From positions 186,001-250,000 of the forward strand of contig CAYSDY010000001.1 of NCBI GenBank assembly GCA_964429995.1: a stretch of 64,000 bases of DNA, written 5' to 3'. Numbering within the stretch: the first letter of the stretch is position 1; each line of letters starts with the position of its first letter. Below the pieces are notes generated by a model. It saw only the letters and a program-made list of their open reading frames with translations. It was not told the DNA's origin and did no database searches. Source of the DNA: UBA583 sp964429995 (GTDB lineage Archaea; Nanobdellota; Nanobdellia; Woesearchaeales; UBA583). Both the position numbers and the translations under genes were made by a program. Positions 36,701 to 43,199 of the stretch are shown here, one piece after another.

Positions 36701-38764
36701 AAAATATATTGGATTTTTGGTATCTATAGGGATATCTACATCATCAACAGAATATACTGGTTTTGCCTGAAAAGCAAGATTCAATTCTCCTGGATAATCA
36801 ACAGGATTCATCTTTAGTGGACTTATTTCTATTTGAAAATAAACTATTAGTTCTCCTGTATCCTTATCTAATTTGTAATATGTTGATCCTGAAACTATAG
36901 ATATGTATCTTGATTCTTTGTAAAGACTACTGTCTTCTGATATTCTAAAACTTGTTAATTTTGATATTTTCCCCTGACCTACGTATTGAAACCTTGCAGT
37001 TATTCCTACTCTTGATTTTGTATCACCATATTTTTTATCACCTGTGTTTTCTATTTCAGAAGCATATACTGTATTTGGAACTGTTGTAATCTCTGCTGGT
37101 TTCCACAATGTATTTCCCATGTCTAAATTTACATTTGTACTGTAAACTCCTGTGTTACCATATTGATCTTTTAATACGAAACATACTGTGTTTGGTGATT
37201 TAACTTTGTCTACAACTGGGTTTGATTTACTATCTGAATTGTCAGCATCAAGATTACTTTCCTGAAAACCTATGAGTGCTTTAAATCTTGATGAAGCATC
37301 TGATGTTACTGTTGTTTTTTGGAATATTAAATTACTAAGGCTTATCTGAATATCATCTAATCCTTCGTTATCTTTTTTTGAATCGTAACTTCTGTAAAAC
37401 AATGGCTCAAAATCTGAACATGTAGCTGATTTGCCATCTTCTCCTTCTGTCCCTTTTGCAAATGTAAAAATAGTTATTTCAACATTAGGCTTAGATGTAT
37501 TTCCCTCTATTTGCTGAAAAATGAACCTTGCAGTATTTTTTGAAAACATTTCGGCTGGTTCAAGTGATGCAGGAATTATCTTTGGCTTTGTGTTGTCAAA
37601 ATATATTGTATGTGCTTGTTTTGCCTTGTTTTGGGCTTTATCTATTGCTATAAGTGTTAAATTATTTTGCCCTTTTACAAGAGATAATTCAAGCAATATT
37701 GAATCGTTGACAACGTCTTTTGATACATTTTGGTTATTTAATGTATAATTTATTTTTTGTGCATCAACAGAAATATTAAGATATAATTTATTTTCATTAA
37801 TGTAATTTTCTGATGACATGTCAAGAACTATTTGCTCTTTGTCTTTTACTATGTATGCAGATTCTATTTTTATTTTTGGAGGAATAGTATCAACTTCAAT
37901 TTCAACTTTTTTGTAGCCCGTAAATACATTTTTATTGTTTTCTGCTGTTGTTAGAAAATATATGTTGTTTTTTCCATTTGGAAGATCATCTATTGTTATG
38001 TTGAATTTATTTGATGAAACTTTGATGCTTTTTAAAAGTCCAGAATTGACAAGATTAGAAGGATCTGTGTTTAATGTGTAGTACAGAGGATATGGAGAAT
38101 ACTCAACTTTACCAGAAAGAGTTATGCTTTTATTTGCTGTTATCTCTTCAAATGGATCAATATCAATTTTGTTTATGTATTTTTCATATTTTAACTCGTA
38201 TTCATTGTATTTTGTTTCATTAAATGTTGGATACGGAAATTTTTGAACAAAGGTTATATTGTTTTCTCCATTAATAAGAGAAGATGAAGCACCTAAAAAA
38301 GAAGAACTAATCAGTTTGTCAACAACTTTTATTTTTTTTTCTGTCCCATCATAATCATCTTTGTATGAAATTTCTTCCATGATTGATGATTCAAAAATTA
38401 AGCTATCAGCAAAATTAAGTGTTTTACTTGTCCCATTTGAAATAGTTATTATATACGGTCTTGATCCATCATTAAAAAATGTAATCTTTCCTCCAAGACC
38501 TATAGTTATATCTTCAATCGAATTCCCATTAAGAATAACTTTTCTGTTTTCATCTATTATGTCTTTCTTTGCATATAATGCACCATTTATGTACAGTTCA
38601 ATCTGTGTTCCTGAAGATGACTTAAAAAAAACAGAATCATTTCCCAAATTTAATGAATCTTTAGCAAATTCAAACTGCGGATACGAAGAACTATTTACAA
38701 AAACCAATGTTAACATTAAAAATAAAATGTAAATGCCTATCTTAGATACTCTAAAGCTTTCCAC
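33710..38764 (-). CDS. Giant secreted surface protein, unknown function
   Basis: The 1684-residue product starts with a hydrophobic export signal (IGIYILFLMLTLVFVNSS). The N-terminal 690 residues look like a series of beta-sandwich, Ig-like modules (phrases such as KGQNNLTLIAIDKAQNKA and VDTIPPKIKI are typical). A middle part (about 700-1060) is Cys-rich, with many pairs such as CDRVACTASPSEC and CLLEAKIGNVEGSYCE. The rest is again beta-rich, with no C-terminal membrane anchor. It probably forms part of the cell envelope or mediates contact with other cells. It is the largest gene here, alone between tRNA-Leu and a divergent small gene. Confidence 0.8.
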   Translation of the reverse strand: MESFRVSKIGIYILFLMLTLVFVNSSSYPQFEFAKDSLNLGNDSVFFKSSSGTQIELYINGALYAKKDIIDENRKVILNGNSIEDITIGLGGKITFFNDGSRPYIITISNGTSKTLNFADSLIFESSIMEEISYKDDYDGTEKKIKVVDKLISSSFLGASSSLINGENNITFVQKFPYPTFNETKYNEYELKYEKYINKIDIDPFEEITANKSITLSGKVEYSPYPLYYTLNTDPSNLVNSGLLKSIKVSSNKFNITIDDLPNGKNNIYFLTTAENNKNVFTGYKKVEIEVDTIPPKIKIESAYIVKDKEQIVLDMSSENYINENKLYLNISVDAQKINYTLNNQNVSKDVVNDSILLELSLVKGQNNLTLIAIDKAQNKAKQAHTIYFDNTKPKIIPASLEPAEMFSKNTARFIFQQIEGNTSKPNVEITIFTFAKGTEGEDGKSATCSDFEPLFYRSYDSKKDNEGLDDIQISLSNLIFQKTTVTSDASSRFKALIGFQESNLDADNSDSKSNPVVDKVKSPNTVCFVLKDQYGNTGVYSTNVNLDMGNTLWKPAEITTVPNTVYASEIENTGDKKYGDTKSRVGITARFQYVGQGKISKLTSFRISEDSSLYKESRYISIVSGSTYYKLDKDTGELIVYFQIEISPLKMNPVDYPGELNLAFQAKPVYSVDDVDIPIDTKNPIYFQTSVNVEKPLDHSKWLTPELIDDWVGFLNNSIEFTEKMAGFTADASIVGVLACTGAKFWYGMQKAMYEEGSDELNQAKKKLFMICDRVACTASPSECSQTEEGKFFNFDTNSNNPYTLSQTQLLYDSKTEFISDDEEDKILAKITDFKVINPKYDAKTDCYVNGKPGVLINAHVETYQEDPSILGSWQSIDKESKRYLKAQCVEANWVDKEGKTCNKETGENCVLGGVNIQGISNVCFHEGPPHFDETRCNFFGSDPSGNPGWDPADNIIESIRCGCITDTYSHLKNYLKIQKSIRQCLLEAKIGNVEGSYCERLIGVAVCDIATNIMFKTLGQKTNDRTGTDDNDPHEVGFMDALKGASDGDRILNERYKGTFYSQSGLGTQQIVNKACLGAISGDWSIFTENILSSINENEVEPIFGPMMPISRYEGYNPLTGEASIMYRLTYAGVSGGQRISSEIELICDSTAKGGEHCPSGIYNYKEIGSSFKIGKQYIAKDGSKQDLIVIHDTNAKFRYNVVRIIHKYAIKGEEITKVYEEPITHKGEFMLASCYFSAGVLGEGAGIKCDVLFDEQADGIYSIDSTKSYIIPQKNKVFYKGNTISMFVSGTAIKEYSSSADLAYMAICKGLKDSKSIKKESKSISVSDSYINTVVKLFEIPDIGKAENTQYSTYSLKFTQEIIEELKTANNIKISFYSNDKETQEHISIDTKTDLGDLFQIQGLSNEQTVLYKEVGKISEGDNVFDIIIKQDDSELKDKSFEIKLKSKPTNLAISIVYKKEDKEEILSFSKQDYEVDSGSESFAGLQEGTCELIVRLLPEGKGTTALLSEDFENYDPFGENIQTSKNLKSKDTFKTTFTVSAKTDVKKQTFDFLYPKDSSAICISKNKKTFNIGSILYSSAELEGSSNLILNIKLKQYSTEIFKQQTISKQIYDGNNQQIIDKITLDITDDDISKMIGKQSATLFYKIDLKDGDKTTTKEENIPFYIHFTEECDSEDFNIN

Positions 38765-38869
38765 TATACTTATTTATCTTAAAATCATTTTTATTATTAT
38801 TTGGTTTTACTTTTAAGAGACAACTTATAAAACGAAAAAGTATATCTATGTAATGGTATTTTAATTAGT

Positions 38870-39331
38870 ATGCTTATATCAAATATTCCAAGAAGAAAAA
38901 TTTATGAGGAACTACTCATGCTTGAAGAAGCTATACTTGAAATAGATAGAATGATTTTCTCTGAAGAAAATTATAAAAAATACTTTAAGGATAGGAAGCT
39001 GTACCTTGAAAAACTTAAATCTGCGTATTATAACATAAAGTGCCTTTTAATCCTTTTTTTTGAAAATAAGCAGTATGTTGATGAAAATTGCTTTTTAAAA
39101 GAAATGAAATATTTTTTAAACAATAATGATGAAGTAAATGCCACACTTAAAAAGAACAAAAACTTAAATGACAAGTTTAAAAGCATAATTGAGGTTATAG
39201 ATAAAAAACTAACATTAAGGTCACTTAACAATTCTACTAATATAAAAGAATTTTTGATAATTATTGACATATTTAATTCAATAGTTCCAAAAATTCTTGA
39301 AATAAGACGTGAAGACATGTATGAATCGTAA
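38870..39331 (+). CDS. Small helical protein of unknown function
   Basis: I do not recognise this 153-residue protein. It appears all-helical and charged (LLMLEEAILEIDRMIFSEEN at the start), with two cysteines and no export signal. It is a single gene, divergent from the surface protein and convergent with the sugar nucleotidyltransferase. A TATATCTATG stretch about 28 bp upstream is a plausible promoter. Confidence 0.6.
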   Translation: MLISNIPRRKIYEELLMLEEAILEIDRMIFSEENYKKYFKDRKLYLEKLKSAYYNIKCLLILFFENKQYVDENCFLKEMKYFLNNNDEVNATLKKNKNLNDKFKSIIEVIDKKLTLRSLNNSTNIKEFLIIIDIFNSIVPKILEIRREDMYES

Positions 39332-39390
39332 ATTTTTTGTATGCTTATCTGCAAAAATAAAAAAATTATTTAAGTTTTGCAAAAACCTTT

Positions 39391-40392
39391 TTACTCAAAT
39401 TCTATCTCAGAATTGTTACCTATGTTTGTTTTGGGCATATCCTTTGTATATTTTACGTTTTTTCCTATAAGAGATTTTTTAAGAAGAACGTTTTTTAAAA
39501 TAGAATCAGAACAGATTATTGAATCCTCTATTATAACATTTTCAAGACAAGCATTTTCTCCTATTGATACATTAGGACCAATTATTGATTTTTTTATGAT
39601 TGCAGTTTTATTTATGTAAACAGGAGGTATTATAAGGTTATCTCCTTTTATGGTTATTTTACCTTTACCAAGTTTTTTTAAGAAATAATCATTTGCCTCA
39701 AGCAAAACTGATGGTCTTCCGCAATCAAACCAACTATTAACAACCTTTGCCTGAACAAAACTCTCTTTATCTTTTGTGTATTTATCTATTGCCTGAACAA
39801 GTTTGTATTCTCCTTTTATTGTTATTTTTTTTGCATACAATTCATTTAAAACATATTTTAATCTTAATAAAGATTTGAAATAATAAACACCAATTATTGC
39901 AAGATTTGATTTGGGATTTTCTGGTTTTTCTTCGACTTGAGAGATTCTCATGTTTGCTGGATCATAATTAACTATTCCATAATGCGATGGTTCTTCTACT
40001 GGCATTGTGTATATGATTGCATCTGAATTATTTTTAGTTAATGATTTTTTTATCTCAAAATCTATCATTGTATCACCAAATATAACAAAGACTTCTTCTT
40101 CAGTATCAAATTTTTCAAGAGCCAATCTTATTGCAGATCCATCACCATCTCTTACTTTCTGATCAATAAAGCTTGAATTTATTGTTGGAAAAACAGTTTT
40201 TACAAAACTTTCTATTGATTCTTTTAAATGTCCAACAACAAATATTATTTCTGATGGATTAAGTTTTAAAGCATCGTTTATTATATACTCTAAAATGGGC
40301 TTTCCTGCAACCTCTAAAAGAGCTTTTGGGGTTGTGAATGTATGAGGTTTTAATCTTGAACCTACTCCTGCAACTGGTATTATTACTTTCAT
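39391..40392 (-). CDS. Sugar nucleotidyltransferase (NTP-transferase family) with hexapeptide C-terminus
   Basis: The enzyme should join a nucleotide to a sugar 1-phosphate for glycan synthesis. The 333-residue product begins MKVIIPVAGVGSRLKPHTFT with the nucleotide-binding G-x-G-x-R loop and PKALLEVAGKP, has the metal-binding FGDTM segment near residue 105, and ends with left-handed beta-helix repeats (IGPNVSIGENACLENVIIED). This matches glucose-1-phosphate thymidylyl- or uridylyltransferase-like proteins; the exact sugar and base cannot be told. No other glycan genes are adjacent. Confidence 0.88.
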   Translation of the reverse strand: MKVIIPVAGVGSRLKPHTFTTPKALLEVAGKPILEYIINDALKLNPSEIIFVVGHLKESIESFVKTVFPTINSSFIDQKVRDGDGSAIRLALEKFDTEEEVFVIFGDTMIDFEIKKSLTKNNSDAIIYTMPVEEPSHYGIVNYDPANMRISQVEEKPENPKSNLAIIGVYYFKSLLRLKYVLNELYAKKITIKGEYKLVQAIDKYTKDKESFVQAKVVNSWFDCGRPSVLLEANDYFLKKLGKGKITIKGDNLIIPPVYINKTAIIKKSIIGPNVSIGENACLENVIIEDSIICSDSILKNVLLKKSLIGKNVKYTKDMPKTNIGNNSEIEFE

Positions 40393-40443
40393 AGGATACT
40401 GAAAATAAAATAGCTTTATAAAATTTTAGATATTGGGCTTATT

Positions 40444-40644
40444 ATGGAAATTTTTATTGAAAAATTAAATAAAACTATAGAATATAAAGTTGTAGATAAG
40501 ATACTTATAAAAGAAATTATGAAAGAGCTAAATCTTAGCAATGAAGATGTAATAATTTTAAAAAATGATAAAATAGTATTGGATATGGATCATGTTATTG
40601 ATTCGGACAAGCTTAAAATGCTAACTATTATTTCAGGTGGTTAA
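40444..40644 (+). CDS. Ubiquitin-like sulfur carrier/modifier (ThiS/MoaD/SAMP type)
   Basis: This 66-residue protein has the size and hydrophobic pattern of a beta-grasp protein (MEIFIEKLNKTIEYKV at the start) and ends in Gly-Gly (LTIISGG), the signature of carriers and archaeal protein modifiers that are adenylated by an E1-like enzyme. It could serve tRNA thiolation, cofactor synthesis or protein conjugation. No E1-like gene is in this window. Its 3' end overlaps the convergent prs gene by 12 bases. Confidence 0.75.
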   Translation: MEIFIEKLNKTIEYKVVDKILIKEIMKELNLSNEDVIILKNDKIVLDMDHVIDSDKLKMLTIISGG

Positions 40645-41529
40645 TTTTTTAGGAAGATGTTTTTTTAATTCATTGATTATTATATCTGAAACATCCATTG
40701 AATTTGTTTGATGAGATATGGTATTTGTTGTATGTATTTGCGTGAAGTGTTTTTTCATTTTTTTTAAGCCATCTTCTACAAAAAGTCCATGAACCCCTAT
40801 AGCTATAATATTTTTTGCTTTCATACCTTTAGCTTTAATTGCAGCTTTTATCATAGTATTTCCTGTTGAAATTATATCATCTACTATAACAACATTTTTT
40901 CCTTTTATGTCTATTTCTTTTTTTACTGCAACATCAACATTTCTTGAAGAATGCCTTGTTTTTTCCAAAATGGTATTTTGCACTCCTATTTCTTTTGAAA
41001 TATCTTCTGCCCATTGGTAACTTTCCCAATCAGGTCCAATTACTGCAACATTTTCATAATTTTTTTTGATGTAATCGGCTATTATGTGGTTGGCTGTAAT
41101 GTTTGCGGTTGAAATTGTAAATATGTCATTTAAAGATTTGTATCTGTGAATATGTGGATCTATTGTTATTATTTTGTCAATTGATGTGTTTAGCAGTTCT
41201 GCCATTATTTTTGAAGATATACATTCACCTTCTTTAAACCTTTTGTCCTGTCTCATATATGCAAGATATGGTGCAACAAGTATTATTTTTTTAGCACCTA
41301 AATCTTTGGCAGTTTTTGATGCAAACAAAATGTTAAAAAGAACTTTGCTTGAATCAGGCTGAAAAGTATCAACTATCACAACGGTTTCATCTTTTAATGA
41401 TTTATTAAATTTTATATAAATGTCGCCGTCTGGAAATGATGAAACGGTTGTCTTTGAAAAAGAAACATTCATCTTTCTTGCAATTTTTTTTGCCAAATCT
41501 TGTGAATTTGTTAATGAAGTTATTATCAT
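40633..41529 (-). CDS. prs: Ribose-phosphate pyrophosphokinase
   Basis: The enzyme makes PRPP from ribose 5-phosphate and ATP for nucleotide synthesis. The 298-residue product has FPDGDIYIKF near the N-terminus, the ATP-site loop APYLAYMRQDKRFKEGE and the PRPP-binding motif VVIVDDIISTGNTM. The length suits the archaeal form. A TATA box (TTTATAAA on both strands, 41553-41560) sits 27 bp before the ATG. Confidence 0.95.
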   Translation of the reverse strand: MIITSLTNSQDLAKKIARKMNVSFSKTTVSSFPDGDIYIKFNKSLKDETVVIVDTFQPDSSKVLFNILFASKTAKDLGAKKIILVAPYLAYMRQDKRFKEGECISSKIMAELLNTSIDKIITIDPHIHRYKSLNDIFTISTANITANHIIADYIKKNYENVAVIGPDWESYQWAEDISKEIGVQNTILEKTRHSSRNVDVAVKKEIDIKGKNVVIVDDIISTGNTMIKAAIKAKGMKAKNIIAIGVHGLFVEDGLKKMKKHFTQIHTTNTISHQTNSMDVSDIIINELKKHLPKKLTT

Positions 41530-41552
41530 AATATTCTTTTTGAATTTGTGAT

Positions 41553-41560
41553 TTTATAAA
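41553..41560 (-). promoter_or_regulatory. TATA box of prs
   Basis: The palindromic TTTATAAA is centred 27 bp from the prs ATG, matching leaderless spacing. Confidence 0.5.
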
Positions 41561-41744
41561 GTTTGATTTTCACTTATCAATGTCCCAAGTTTTATAAGTG
41601 ATTAATGTATAAATTATTAGACAAGACAATTAGTTTTTAAGAAAGCAATTCCTAAGAAAAAAAAACTTTTAAAGATGAATTAAATGAAATAATTCTTAGT
41701 TTAGACATAAAAAATGAGATATAAACTTTTTGATACTATTTTGT

Positions 41745-41992
41745 ATTGAGAATTTTAAAAAAACCTCAAAATTCTCAGAAGAGTGTTATCAAAAAACCCT
41801 TATAAGCCCTAATTGAACAAGTTTAATTCCAAATTTATTCCTTTGAATACTCCACTGTTCTGTGCTTTAATATTCAAAGGAATGATCAAAAATTGCAGTA
41901 AAAAAATTTGAATGATAAATACCCCATCATTTATTCCTAGGCATAACTCAAATTTTGCGATTTTTGTTTTATAGGTTTTTTACAACCCTATA
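41745..41992 (+). repeat. Dispersed structured intergenic repeat, copy D, with internal insertion
   Basis: This copy lies in the 593-base gap between prs and the first pseudopilin-like gene. It shares with E and G the left stem GAGAATTTT/AAAATTCTC, the core CAGAAGAGTGTTA and the hairpin AATTGAAC-AA-GTTTAATT, then is interrupted by about 100 bases before resuming with ATAGGTTTTTTACAACCCTA. The insert is flanked by the 10-bp direct repeat ATTTATTCCT (41833-41842 and 41929-41938) and holds the inverted repeat ATTCCTTTGAATA/TATTCAAAGGAAT. The bases from 41561 to 41744 contain a short frame-broken coding-like fragment (41640-41724) and nothing else I recognise. Confidence 0.65.
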
Positions 41993-42091
41993 TTATTTTT
42001 GTAAGGATTTTAATTATGTGTATAGTATAGGTTAAAAACTTATCAAATCATTTTTACTATAATAATGTAGTCATTTTGTAGTAGATGAAAA

Positions 42092-42100
42092 ATATTTAAA
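42092..42100 (+). promoter_or_regulatory. TATA-like box of the first hydrolase cassette
   Basis: ATATTTAAA is centred about 27 bp before the ATG at 42123, so the cassette has its own leaderless-type promoter. Confidence 0.45.
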
Positions 42101-42122
42101 AATTGATTCTTTACTATTTTAT

Positions 42123-43199
42123 ATGGTTTATTCTATTAAAGAAAAAAAAACACAATTGTCTATTTTCATAGTGATTATGACAATTCTAATCCTTTTTGGT
42201 GTTTTAATTTTATCACAGCAAAAAAAGACTGGTTATGATAATGAACCTTTTAATAATTATACATCTTCTAAAAATTCATTTAAGTTTGAACTTGAAGATT
42301 GCATGTATCATATAACAAGAGATACTCTTTTAGAGCTATTTGATGATGGAGGAATTTATTCTTTAGATGATCCAAAAATGTTCTTATTCTCAGAGTTTTT
42401 GTATAATAAGAGCAGAGTTTTGCCTATATACATTTCTTATGATGATAATAAGATAAAACTAAGTGAGGTTTTAATTAAAAATGAAATTGAAAAATCTTTG
42501 AAAAATAATATAGGTGTTTGTTTTGATAGTTTTGATGATTTGAATTTTGTTGAACAAGAAGATATCATAAATGATACAAATATTGATATACAAATACTTG
42601 GAAATAAAATTTTTTTTGATGTTACATCAAGAAACAGTTTTATATCAGAAAACAAAAATATTACTCTTATGGGAATAAAATATTCAATAGAAAATGGAAT
42701 AGGAAACGTAATAAATGTTGTTAATGAACTAGAGAAAAATGTTGGTTCTGATCCAAATGTAGAAATATCAAAAATAAATAAAATTGCTAAAGAAAATAAT
42801 GTTAAAATAGATTATCTTGTTTTTAATCATAATGATTCTTTTTATACTATTTACAATATTTCTGGAAATAATATTAATTTTTATTTTGCACAAAAAATGA
42901 TAAAAGATAATTACAAAAATAACCTTACAATAAATTTTGATAGATACATTGTAATACATCCTGATGTATTGTTTGAAAAATTTATAGGAATTAAAAATTA
43001 TGATTATATTTGCGATGTTAGCTTTAATATAATTGAAAATGACTTTAAAAATCTTCAAATATCAGATGGGTTTTTACAGATTAAGCCAGAAATTGATGAA
43101 ATTGGTTTACATATGTTAATATTTGAAGCAATTAATAGTTGTAATAAAAACGATTATGATAGACAGATAATGACAATAGAGGTAAGTAAAAATGAATAA
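42123..43199 (+). CDS. Pseudopilin-like membrane-anchored protein, cassette 1
   Basis: The 358-residue product has a short basic start with KKTQLSIFIVIM and one hydrophobic helix (to about residue 32), close to archaeal class III pilin-like N-termini, then an extracellular domain with paired cysteines. It is clearly paralogous to the protein at 45970: both share LP(I/V)Y(I/L)SYD, KI(N/D)KIAK(E/D)NNV and the same layout. Its last eight bases overlap the murein-hydrolase-like gene, so the two are translationally coupled. It may anchor or present the hydrolase, or be a minor subunit of the pilus at 16.3-22.8 kb. Function is inferred from context only. Confidence 0.72.
   Translation: MVYSIKEKKTQLSIFIVIMTILILFGVLILSQQKKTGYDNEPFNNYTSSKNSFKFELEDCMYHITRDTLLELFDDGGIYSLDDPKMFLFSEFLYNKSRVLPIYISYDDNKIKLSEVLIKNEIEKSLKNNIGVCFDSFDDLNFVEQEDIINDTNIDIQILGNKIFFDVTSRNSFISENKNITLMGIKYSIENGIGNVINVVNELEKNVGSDPNVEISKINKIAKENNVKIDYLVFNHNDSFYTIYNISGNNINFYFAQKMIKDNYKNNLTINFDRYIVIHPDVLFEKFIGIKNYDYICDVSFNIIENDFKNLQISDGFLQIKPEIDEIGLHMLIFEAINSCNKNDYDRQIMTIEVSKNE

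Noticed and set aside
38361..38732. 123-codon plus-strand frame inside the giant surface-protein gene
   Set aside because: It is antisense to the signal-peptide and first domain coding region, with no sign of independent coding.
41745..41992. Insertion sequence at repeat copy D
   Set aside because: No transposase frame is present in or next to it; it can only be a non-autonomous element or an RNA.
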